Below are positions 18,912 to 26,635 of a stretch of DNA of 64,000 bases, in pieces. The stretch is from assembly GCF_029690045.1 (NCBI RefSeq), contig NZ_CP121464.1, positions 3,410,001 to 3,474,000 on the forward strand, in the 5' to 3' direction. How positions within the stretch are numbered: position 1 is the stretch's first letter; each line of letters opens with the position of its first letter. Both the position numbers and the translations under genes were made by a program. The notes beneath the pieces were generated by a model. The model was not told the DNA's origin. It was given only the letters and a program-made list of their open reading frames with translations, and did no database searches. Source of the stretch: Janthinobacterium rivuli (GTDB taxonomy: Bacteria; Pseudomonadota; Gammaproteobacteria; Burkholderiales; Burkholderiaceae_D).

Positions 18912-21740
18912 ATGCTTGCGCAGCGCAAAGAATTACTTATAAAAAAAATTCAGGATATGTCGGAGTTGGATTTTACAAAAAAAATTCTAATGCCGCTGTT
19001 TACTTCTTTGGGATATGCAGTCAATTATAATGGCGGGGCAAGCGAACGTGGAAAAGATCTCATTTGCAAAAAAGACGGGGAATTTGGAAGTGTAGAATTA
19101 ACCGTAGTTCAAGTGAAGAAAACTCGACCTAATGCTGTCGCCTCTGATAGTAGAAGTTTATCAGAAATTATCACCCAGCTTCAGCAAGCTTCGGAAGAAA
19201 ACGTGCCATTGATATCAGGAATTTATCAAAAGCCCAATAAGGTGTATTTTATTACTCCTTTTGAAATAGATGTGCGTGCGTTAGAATCACGCTTTGCAGC
19301 ACTAGCAGCTCTCTCATTAAAAAATGTGAGAGTTCTTGATGGCCCATTAATTGTCGATTCGCTTCAAAGGCAGTTGCCACATTTGGCTGATGCTATCTGC
19401 GGTGATGAGTTTGTTATTAAGTCTGGAGCATTGGCCGGGCTATCAAATTCCGATTTGTTAAGTGCTCTAAATTATGCAAATGAAAAAGAAATATCTGACT
19501 TTTATTGTGATCTTGACTTTAGTGTGGGTAGAATAACTAGCAAGTTGTTTTTTGCCCTTAATTTTGCGCCGCGAAAAATTCAGCAAAGTATAACAGGGAT
19601 TCGCTGGGGCTCTTTATGTGAGAAATTTAGGATATTTACTAAGGCGACTGGCCGAGAATTAATTGAGCCATCAATTGCCGATGTTGAAATTAACTTTGAG
19701 AAAAAGTGGAAACTTTGGGAATCCCAGGAGAATCGAGAGTTATTGAGAAGTATTTGGGTAACTGTCGATGAAATTGAAAATCTTCTTAAGTTTATTATTG
19801 ATGAGGCCGGCGATATTGTTGAGACAGTTTTCTTATTAAGTAGTCCTAATGCTGTATTTTCAACAAAAAAAATTCGAGATCTCTCAGATGATGAATATTA
19901 TCGATTATCACAGTTACGATTGGTTCGGACTAGCCTTGAAGGGCAGCATGCAAATTGGTTTGCAAGTACGGAAATAAATTCAGAGAAAATACTGAAAATA
20001 GGCGAAATAATTACTGCAGCCGAGTTACATATTGAGGCGTTGCGTGATGATAATGTTGTTCTTAATGCAATCGCGGCAACTCGACTAACGGCACTTCTGA
20101 AAAATGTTGTACAGCTTAATGATTTATTTAATCGTCTTGAAATTGCAGCAGCTTCGAAAGTTTCAGAGCCAACCTTTGATTTTACAATAGATGGTAGCGT
20201 AGTTGCAGGTGCTCTGATTGAATATAGAAAGTGGGTAACTGAAGGAGCCGATAGTTTAGCCGTAGGTGGCGAACAGCGAGAAAAGGTCAGGTTGTATTTC
20301 TTGAGGTGTCAAGAAATTTTTGAACTTGTGGAATTGGTACTATCCGAGAAACTGTTTGCCGATGCAGCGGGTGTGGATGATACACAAAAATTTGCAATAG
20401 TAGCGGCCGGGCAGCGGATTCATTTGCCGCTAAAAGATGTTTTTGCAACGGGCATACACTGTGCTGTATACGGTGAAGCTGGTGCAGGAAAATCAACAAC
20501 TTTACACCGATATGCTAGCTCTGCGGCATCAAGTGATAAAGCCGACGAGATAACTCTTTGGATTCCATTAACACGTATCCTACACCGAGATGAATCCTAT
20601 GATAATGATGAGATTTCTGGGATAAGTAAATTGGAGCGTGCCATATCGAAGTTTTTTGGTGGCGGAGCAGCTATTCATGAAAATGAAGTAATTCCACTAA
20701 TAAAATCTAAAAAGCGTGCCGTATTTATATTTGATGGGATAGATGAGGTAATAAGGCGATCACCATGGATTATTTTGGCGATACAAGAAGTGTGCGTAAA
20801 ATATAATAATTGCCAAGTTATTGTTTCTGCTCGATCAACTGGAAGTTATCCAGAACTTAGGAATTTCTTAGGCCTTACACTCTTGCCGTTCAATGACGAA
20901 CAGGTTTCAAGCTTTGTAAATGGATGGTTCAAAGAAGATGTTGAGATGGGTTGTGATGTAGTCAAACATCTTGCAAAAGTACATAGTGTTGCTGAAATAG
21001 TTCGGAATCCTTTACTCGCAACAGTTCTGTGTGTGTTGGCAGAAAATAAAGTTCCTTTGCCGAGTGGCGAACTAGCCATGTACGAGGAAAGAATGAAGCT
21101 ATTACTCGGACACTATGATATACACAAAAAAACAAGAAGACTTCATAGTCATCATTCTTTGCTCGAGACAACTGCACGCCAAATTGCTTTTCAACTTCAT
21201 ATACAAAATATACGATCAGTTTCAGTTGAATCATTAGAGACATTTGCAATCCGTGGGCTCGATTCCGTAGTGCCAAAGATAAGTTATGAGGCAATAAGGA
21301 AAGCCGTGAATGAATTAATTGATCCATGTAACATATTGGTTCCAATGACTGATGAGGGCGCTTTTGGATTTGGACATTTACGTTATCAGGAATTTTTGAG
21401 CGCAAAAGAGCTTCATAATAATCGTAGTATCGACATACTTCCTTTGCTTACTTCCTCATGGTGGCGCCCCGTTATCGTATTGTTTTGTAGATTGGGTGGT
21501 AAAGTTGACTTTATAATTAATGAGGTTATTGGGAAGGAACATACTGTAGATAAATATAAAGATACACTACTTGCTATTATTGCAACTAGGGGAAAGAATG
21601 AGCAGCGATATCTAAAAGGTTTAATCTCGGAACATCAACGAATGGATGCATTGAATGATAATTTTCGGGATCTTTCTGATTCATCTTCTGATTTCGACGA
21701 TATTGATTCTTTAGGAATTGATTTTGATAGACGTTATTAA
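18912..21740 (+). CDS. NACHT-domain STAND NTPase with N-terminal PD-(D/E)xK nuclease-like domain
   Basis: A 942-residue protein. Residues 1-150 resemble an Mrr-type restriction endonuclease: E18 in a helix leading to I-L-M-P-L-F, then G-K-D49-L, then Q67-V-K69, the E...D...QxK pattern. A long helical middle part follows. The NACHT ATPase has Walker A G-E-A-G-A-G-K-S-T (521-529) and Walker B F-I-F-D-G-I-D-E (D608, D611, E612). The post-NACHT region contains G-F-G-H-L-R-Y-Q-E-F-L-S-A-K, typical of these proteins, with only a short acidic C-terminus and no long repeat sensor. Such proteins sense invaders and activate an effector, here presumably DNA cleavage. Codon use is strongly AT-rich compared with all neighbours. 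AGGAGG precedes the ATG. An anti-phage role is inferred. Confidence 0.85.
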   Translation: MLAQRKELLIKKIQDMSELDFTKKILMPLFTSLGYAVNYNGGASERGKDLICKKDGEFGSVELTVVQVKKTRPNAVASDSRSLSEIITQLQQASEENVPLISGIYQKPNKVYFITPFEIDVRALESRFAALAALSLKNVRVLDGPLIVDSLQRQLPHLADAICGDEFVIKSGALAGLSNSDLLSALNYANEKEISDFYCDLDFSVGRITSKLFFALNFAPRKIQQSITGIRWGSLCEKFRIFTKATGRELIEPSIADVEINFEKKWKLWESQENRELLRSIWVTVDEIENLLKFIIDEAGDIVETVFLLSSPNAVFSTKKIRDLSDDEYYRLSQLRLVRTSLEGQHANWFASTEINSEKILKIGEIITAAELHIEALRDDNVVLNAIAATRLTALLKNVVQLNDLFNRLEIAAASKVSEPTFDFTIDGSVVAGALIEYRKWVTEGADSLAVGGEQREKVRLYFLRCQEIFELVELVLSEKLFADAAGVDDTQKFAIVAAGQRIHLPLKDVFATGIHCAVYGEAGAGKSTTLHRYASSAASSDKADEITLWIPLTRILHRDESYDNDEISGISKLERAISKFFGGGAAIHENEVIPLIKSKKRAVFIFDGIDEVIRRSPWIILAIQEVCVKYNNCQVIVSARSTGSYPELRNFLGLTLLPFNDEQVSSFVNGWFKEDVEMGCDVVKHLAKVHSVAEIVRNPLLATVLCVLAENKVPLPSGELAMYEERMKLLLGHYDIHKKTRRLHSHHSLLETTARQIAFQLHIQNIRSVSVESLETFAIRGLDSVVPKISYEAIRKAVNELIDPCNILVPMTDEGAFGFGHLRYQEFLSAKELHNNRSIDILPLLTSSWWRPVIVLFCRLGGKVDFIINEVIGKEHTVDKYKDTLLAIIATRGKNEQRYLKGLISEHQRMDALNDNFRDLSDSSSDFDDIDSLGIDFDRRY

Positions 21741-21777
21741 TTTTATTGACTTAATTGAAACTAGGATTTTTAACAGT

Positions 21778-22455
21778 TTACTTTGAAGGCGGGACGGGTA
21801 TCGGTTCTGACGGTTGTGTATCTTCACTAATCGGCGCGGGTGGCGGTTCTCTCCACTTGCCCGCCGCCTTCAGCTTGTTCTTCAGCCCTGGCAGAGGAAA
21901 ACCCAGCGCATAGGCTTTTTGCGCGTGCGCGCTGGCCTTGTCGTATTCCTTCTTTTTGACATACATCAGGCCCAGGTTGTACTGGATGGTGGCCTGCTCG
22001 GGCGCCAGGCGGCTGGCTGCGTCCAGCTGTTCCAGCGCCGTCGCATCCTGGCCCGTGGACAGCAGATAGCTGCCATACACCATGCGCGCCGTCACGTCGT
22101 GCGGCGCGAAGGCGATCGCCCGTTCGAAGTAGCAGCTGACCGTGTAGCGGGCGCCGGGCGGCTGCGCGCTTTTCAGACGCAGTCCCAGCTTGGCCATCGA
22201 CGCCAGCGCCCGGTGGTGGTTCGGGAAGTGTTCGAGCGTGTAGCTGATATCGGCGCCCAGGCTGCCCGTCATGCCTTGCGTGAGCGTTTCCACGGCCCGT
22301 GAAAAATGGAATTTCTCGACCACGGTCAAACCGGAACGGTCTTCCGCGCTCGTATAGTCGCCGCCCGGCGTGTGCTTGACGTAGGGTGGACAATCGGCGG
22401 CGTCGGCGCTGGCGCAGCAGGCGGCGAGGGCGCAGGCAAACAAGCAATGCTTCAT
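21778..22455 (-). CDS. Secreted TPR-repeat protein of the exopolysaccharide locus
   Basis: A 225-residue protein with a Sec signal peptide (residues 1-19, ending A-D-A-A) and two or three TPR-like helix pairs around residues 105-190, for example A-T-I-Q-Y-N-L-G-L-M-Y-V-K-K-K-E-Y-D-K-A. It ends in a proline-rich tail. It is probably periplasmic and may scaffold polysaccharide assembly. Its start overlaps the stop of the upstream glycosyltransferase (ATGA), so it is the last gene of that minus-strand operon. Confidence 0.75.
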   Translation of the reverse strand: MKHCLFACALAACCASADAADCPPYVKHTPGGDYTSAEDRSGLTVVEKFHFSRAVETLTQGMTGSLGADISYTLEHFPNHHRALASMAKLGLRLKSAQPPGARYTVSCYFERAIAFAPHDVTARMVYGSYLLSTGQDATALEQLDAASRLAPEQATIQYNLGLMYVKKKEYDKASAHAQKAYALGFPLPGLKNKLKAAGKWREPPPAPISEDTQPSEPIPVPPSK

Positions 22456-23723
22456 GGTGGGCTCCTGTGACTGACCTGGTCCAGCAAATCGGCCAGGGCG
22501 TTGCTGCGGGCTTGCCGCGATTGCAGGGCGATGGCGGCGGGGCTGGCCAGCGGCGCGCGCCCCTGGCGCGCCAGTTCCACGAAGCGCAGCAGAGCGCGCG
22601 CGCAGTCGCTGCTGGACGCCAGCTGGCCGATGGTGTCGATGCCGCAGTGGCGCAGCTTGGCCGCGCTGTCGCCCGCCAGATCCGTCAGCGCGAGGATGGG
22701 CCGGCGGCAGCGCAGGTATTCATACAGCTTGGCCGGTATCTGCCCGTTGCAGTTGGCCGCTTGCAGCAGCAGCAGGCCGTCAGCGGCGAGCATTTCGCGC
22801 AGCGCCGCGCCGTGCGGCTGCAAGGGTGCCAGGCTGACCAGATCTTCGATGGCGTATTTTTCCAGCAGGCCCGCCAGCCACGCATCGTGGCCCGTGGCGC
22901 GTAGCACCAGCTGGAAATTGCGGGCGTGGAGCACGCCATCGCGGCGCAACCGGGCCAGCGCTTCGAACAGCGCTTGCGGATCGCGCTCGGACGGATAGAT
23001 CACGCCGCTGTGCAGCAGCAGAAAACGGCCGCGCTGACCCGTGCGTTCAGGGCAGGCTGCATAGCCGTCTTCATCGTAACCGTTCTCTATCAGCTGGAAA
23101 CGTTCGCGCGGCAGTTGAGCCAGGCGCCGTTGGTGCGCCGCGACGGCGCCCGGCGTGGTGCAGACGATGGCCGCGCTGCGCGCCGCGATGCGCTGTTCTA
23201 TCCACGCATGCATGCGGTGCAGGCGCGGCTCGGGCGGATACGGCGCCAGCGGGTCGCTGTCGTCGAGCATGGGGTCGCGCTGGTCGGCGATCCACGGCAG
23301 GCCGCTGAGTTTTTGCAAGGTCATCGCGATCAGGTGCGCCGTGGCGATCGGATACGTCGACCAGATGGCGTCGGGGCGGTACTGCCGGATCATGCGCAGG
23401 CCGGCCGGCACGGCGCTCAGCCACCAGGAACTCCAGCGGTCGGGCAGCGCCAGGCAGCGCGGATAGCGCCCGCCGATGGACAAATGGCGCGCCGCATCCA
23501 GCGCCAGGGTGCGCCGCACGGTGGCTTGCGCGACTGTCTGCGCCAGCTGGGAATCGCCCTGATGCTGATACGCGGTGGCGCTGGGACTGAGCACCAGCGG
23601 CTGCCAGCCGCAGTCGGGCAAATGGCGCGCAAAGCCCAGGGTGCGCAGGATGCCGCTGCCGCCAGCGAACGGCGGGAAATGGTAGGCGACCATCAGCACG
23701 CGTTTTGGCGAGGTTTTTACCAT
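22452..23723 (-). CDS. Glycosyltransferase family 4-like protein
   Basis: A 423-residue GT-B type glycosyltransferase. It opens with R-V-L-M-V-A-Y-H-F-P-P-F-A-G-G-S-G, the N-terminal acceptor-side motif typical of exopolysaccharide GT4 enzymes. The C-terminal half contains the short nucleotide-sugar region P-A-K-L-Y-E-Y-L-R-C in place of the classical EX7E. The start at 23723 is chosen because homology begins there; upstream codons overlap the hydrolase gene in another frame. It overlaps both neighbours, indicating one operon. Donor and acceptor sugars are unknown. Confidence 0.8.
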   Translation of the reverse strand: MVKTSPKRVLMVAYHFPPFAGGSGILRTLGFARHLPDCGWQPLVLSPSATAYQHQGDSQLAQTVAQATVRRTLALDAARHLSIGGRYPRCLALPDRWSSWWLSAVPAGLRMIRQYRPDAIWSTYPIATAHLIAMTLQKLSGLPWIADQRDPMLDDSDPLAPYPPEPRLHRMHAWIEQRIAARSAAIVCTTPGAVAAHQRRLAQLPRERFQLIENGYDEDGYAACPERTGQRGRFLLLHSGVIYPSERDPQALFEALARLRRDGVLHARNFQLVLRATGHDAWLAGLLEKYAIEDLVSLAPLQPHGAALREMLAADGLLLLQAANCNGQIPAKLYEYLRCRRPILALTDLAGDSAAKLRHCGIDTIGQLASSSDCARALLRFVELARQGRAPLASPAAIALQSRQARSNALADLLDQVSHRSPP

Positions 23724-24610
23724 GACTGCAGCCACCGCGCGCACCGCTGTTCCACTTCGCCGCGCCAGGCGGCGCTGGCGAACGTGTGGTTGGCCCCGTC
23801 GATCTGCGCCTGCGTCCACTGCGCGCGGGCGGCGACGCCGCGCCAGGCCGCATCGCCATCGAGCAGGGCTTGCCACTCGCGCGCGCCCAGGTCGTCGCCG
23901 CTGAGGATCAGCAGCACCTTGCCCTGGAATTGCGTCAGCGCCCGCAGCAGGGCCGGCGCGGGCGCGTCGTCTTCCCGCGTTGCCTGTGCTCGCGCTTGCG
24001 TGGCGGCCGCCACCTGCCGCAGCGAGGCCAGGCTGGTGCCCAGTTGCAGTCCGCCGCTGGCCAGCTTGCGCCAGAAACCGCCTTGCAGCAAGCGTGGCAG
24101 ATAATAGTGGCGCAAAGTGGCGCGCGCCAGGCCGGCGCTGCTGCGCACCCACGGGTTGAGCAGGATCAGGGCTGTGACGCGCGCGTCGCGCGGCGCATGG
24201 CAGGCGGCGGCCGTGGCGCCATCGCACAAGCCCCACAGCGCCACTTCGCGCAAGGACGGCACGGCGTCGAAGAATTGCGCCAGCGCGCCGGCGATGTCGG
24301 GACCGGCGGCGCGGTAGTCGCGCGCGCTGCCCTCGCTGTCGCCCATGCCGCGCAAGTCGAAACGCAGCACGGGCCAGCCTTGCGCGGCCAGGGCGCGGGC
24401 CAGCAAGACGAACTGGCGGTGGCTGCCGATTCGGTACTGCGGCCCGCCCGTGATGATCAATACGCCGCGCGTGCCCGGCACGTCGGGCAGGCTGAGGATG
24501 CCGGCCAGGCGCGCCTGCGCCTCGTCGTCGTCACATGTGCTGCGAAAGCGCAGGGCCAGCTCGCGCACGGCGTGCCCTGCCAGGTGCTGCTGACCGCTGT
24601 CGCGCTTCAT
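23717..24610 (-). CDS. Exosortase A-associated alpha/beta-hydrolase-like protein 1
   Basis: A 297-residue alpha/beta-hydrolase fold protein of the type linked to exosortase A loci (TIGR03100-like from memory). Fold markers are G-V-L-I-I-T-G-G, R-F-D-L-R-G-M-G-D-S-E-G and a late I-D-G-A-N-H with the expected histidine. The nucleophile elbow reads G-L-C129-D-G, so cysteine replaces serine. It may act as a thioesterase or acyltransferase on carrier-bound intermediates made by the neighbouring ligase, carrier protein and decarboxylase; that is inference. It overlaps the upstream and downstream genes. Confidence 0.8.
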   Translation of the reverse strand: MKRDSGQQHLAGHAVRELALRFRSTCDDDEAQARLAGILSLPDVPGTRGVLIITGGPQYRIGSHRQFVLLARALAAQGWPVLRFDLRGMGDSEGSARDYRAAGPDIAGALAQFFDAVPSLREVALWGLCDGATAAACHAPRDARVTALILLNPWVRSSAGLARATLRHYYLPRLLQGGFWRKLASGGLQLGTSLASLRQVAAATQARAQATREDDAPAPALLRALTQFQGKVLLILSGDDLGAREWQALLDGDAAWRGVAARAQWTQAQIDGANHTFASAAWRGEVEQRCARWLQSW

Positions 24611-25473
24611 GGCGGCGTCCCCTCGTCGTCGAGCCAGTCGCGGCACAGCGCGCGCGTGGCATCCAGCAGTTGCGGACATGCGAGCAGTTCGCCGCTTTGC
24701 CAGAACGGGCCGTCGCCGAAGCTGGCCACATGCACGGCGGCGCCGTGTTCTCGCCATTGCTGCGCCAGTGGCGGCACGGGCGCGCAAGCCTGTTCCGTCG
24801 CCTGGTAATCGAGCCAGTAGACGGGCAGCTCGGGAACGGCCGGCTGCAGCGCGGAGGCGCTGACGCCGTCGATGGCGTGCGCCAGTTCGGGTGCCAGCAG
24901 GTAGCCGGCCACTTCCACAGGCTCGCCTTTTGCCAACGTGGCGCGCGCCTGGCCGGGCGCTTCCTGCGTGCCGCCGGCCAGCATGCCGGTCGCCAGGCGC
25001 AGACGCAGGAAACGGTCGATGCTGCGCCGTCCATCGAGTTCCGGCTGCCACAGCAGCAAACGCGCCAGCGGCAGCGGCGCGCGGCTGGCGAAATCGAGGG
25101 CCAGCAGGGCGCCCAGGCGCAAGCCCCACACGCTCAGGGGGCCGTCGACCCGCTGCGCCAGCCAGGCGCAAGCCAGGTGCAGGTCGTTGTGCCAGATGTC
25201 CCAGCGCGCCTCGTTAAAATCGCCGCTGCTGTCGCCGCAGCCAAACAGGTCGATCTGCAGCACGCTGTAACCGGAGGCGGCAAAGGCGCGCGCCTGCGCG
25301 GCGGCCACGTGGCGGCTCTTATTGAGTTCTTCCGCAAATGGATGGACGTAGAGAATGCCGCCGCGCGCGGCCTGACCCGGCGGCGGCAGATGCAGCAGGC
25401 AGTAGCGCTGGCCGCCGCTGGCGGGCAGGAAGAAAGGCAGCAGCGGCAGCGCGTCGAGGGCGGCGCGGTTCAT
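24607..25473 (-). CDS. Exosortase A-associated alpha/beta-hydrolase-like protein 2
   Basis: A 288-residue alpha/beta-hydrolase fold protein (TIGR03101-like). It shows G-G-I-L-Y-V-H-P-F and Q-I-D-L-F-G-C-G-D-S-S-G near residues 73-84. The nucleophile elbow reads G-L-R119-L-G, so the catalytic serine is replaced by arginine and hydrolysis by the usual mechanism is not expected. It could be a binding partner of the active paralogue encoded just downstream. It overlaps both neighbours by 4 bases. Confidence 0.8.
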   Translation of the reverse strand: MNRAALDALPLLPFFLPASGGQRYCLLHLPPPGQAARGGILYVHPFAEELNKSRHVAAAQARAFAASGYSVLQIDLFGCGDSSGDFNEARWDIWHNDLHLACAWLAQRVDGPLSVWGLRLGALLALDFASRAPLPLARLLLWQPELDGRRSIDRFLRLRLATGMLAGGTQEAPGQARATLAKGEPVEVAGYLLAPELAHAIDGVSASALQPAVPELPVYWLDYQATEQACAPVPPLAQQWREHGAAVHVASFGDGPFWQSGELLACPQLLDATRALCRDWLDDEGTPP

Positions 25474-25715
25474 GGTCGCAGCTTTGCAAACACGAAATCG
25501 TGCAGGGTGCCCACGGTGGCGAAGTGGCGCGCGTGGATGTCGTCGTCGGCGACGATGATGCCGAAATGGTCCTCCAGCGCGGCGATCACGCCGATCACGG
25601 CCATCGAGTCGAGTTCCGGCACGCTGCCCAGCAGCGGCGTGTGGCTTTCCAGCAGGCGCCCGTTCAAGCCCAGCGTGGTGTCGAGGATGTGCTTTACTGC
25701 TTCAAGATGCGGCAT
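25470..25715 (-). CDS. Acyl carrier protein of the exopolysaccharide locus
   Basis: An 81-residue acidic helical protein with the phosphopantetheine site E-L-D-S37-M in the second-helix position, typical of acyl carrier proteins. It would carry an acyl or aminoacyl group as a thioester. Its start lies 22 bases inside the end of the GNAT gene and its end overlaps hydrolase 2, so it is tightly coupled in the operon. The AMP-dependent ligase and PLP decarboxylase encoded divergently are its probable partners. Confidence 0.85.
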   Translation of the reverse strand: MPHLEAVKHILDTTLGLNGRLLESHTPLLGSVPELDSMAVIGVIAALEDHFGIIVADDDIHARHFATVGTLHDFVFAKLRP

Positions 25716-26449
25716 GTCAGCTCCAGGGAAGGGTAGTGCGGCAGGGACGACGTATCGAAGGCCAGGCAGGGGATATCGTCGGGGCGGCGCGACAGGTGCA
25801 GATACGGCGGCAGGCTGGCGGCCATCCATTGCCAGCGCCCGCAGCGCATGAAGGTGGCGGTGCCCAGCGCATGCGTGCCCAGGCGCGCATGGGCGCCCAG
25901 CGAGGCGCGGTTGAAGCGCGAGATGCGGCTGCACGACCAGCGCACGCCCTGCGCGTACAGCACGGCGTTGGCTTCTTCCCACAGGCGGGCGAAGACGAGG
26001 CCGCCGCGCCGCTCGGGATGCACCCACACGTCCAGGTCCCACGACGATTGGTTTGAGGCCAGCGCATAGCGGGCGCGCACCTCGTCTTCCTGGCATCCGT
26101 GGCGCAGCAGCCAGATCCAGCCAGCCATGCCCGCATTGTCACGCGCCACCAGGCATTGCGCGCCTTGCCGGTAGCGTTCGCGCAGCGCGCCGGGCCGGCG
26201 CTCGGGGCCGGGCGGCAAGTCCGCCTCCGCCAGGCACGGCGTCACCTTGATCGACTGGCCGCGCCCGCGGCACAGCGAACCGGGCGCCACGGCTTGCGCC
26301 ACGAATTGATAACGATATAGCGCGCAGCGTCCGCCCGGCACCATTGCCAGCAGCCGCGCCATGGCCAGCCAGGCGCTGTCGCGCCAGCCCAGTTGATGGA
26401 GGCTGGCAGCCAGCCTTTGCAGCAGGGGAAATCGCGGGGACAGGGCCAT
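25694..26449 (-). CDS. GNAT-type acyltransferase-like protein
   Basis: A 251-residue protein whose middle and C-terminal parts look like a GCN5-related acyltransferase, with a central W-D-L-D-V-W-V-H-P-E-R-R-G-G-L-V-F strand-loop-helix resembling the acyl-CoA pyrophosphate loop. It may transfer the group held by the neighbouring carrier protein onto a sugar; that is inference. An alternative in-frame start exists at 26530, but an FNR-type box at 26553-26566 makes such an early start unlikely. It is the first gene of the minus-strand operon and is divergent from the AMP ligase gene. Confidence 0.6.
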   Translation of the reverse strand: MALSPRFPLLQRLAASLHQLGWRDSAWLAMARLLAMVPGGRCALYRYQFVAQAVAPGSLCRGRGQSIKVTPCLAEADLPPGPERRPGALRERYRQGAQCLVARDNAGMAGWIWLLRHGCQEDEVRARYALASNQSSWDLDVWVHPERRGGLVFARLWEEANAVLYAQGVRWSCSRISRFNRASLGAHARLGTHALGTATFMRCGRWQWMAASLPPYLHLSRRPDDIPCLAFDTSSLPHYPSLELTCRILKQ

Positions 26450-26552
26450 GGCGGTAACGGATGGGGCGGCTATGCAGCCAACGCTGTCCATTAGAGCGCA
26501 GCTGCCAGCGACGGTCTTGCGCCGGCTCAAGCTGTGTTGCTGAAACTGTTAA

Positions 26553-26566
26553 TTGATCAAAATCAA
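26553..26566. promoter_or_regulatory. FNR/Anr-type site in the divergent exopolysaccharide promoter
   Basis: TTGAT-CAAA-ATCAA is an exact match to the FNR consensus TTGAT-N4-ATCAA. It lies between the divergent GNAT and AMP-ligase operons. A centre 41 bases from each start would place transcription near 26601 on the plus strand and 26518 on the minus strand, both compatible with the chosen start codons. Confidence 0.55.
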
Positions 26567-26635
26567 GACCGCTGTGGCCGTTTGTCTGAATCATAGGGGG
26601 ATGCATGGCAATCATGGCAACCCGGGGATGACACG

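Noticed and set aside
18410..21777. Att sites or direct repeats bounding the AT-rich island
   Set aside because: No matching repeat could be seen at both edges by eye, and no integrase gene is nearby.
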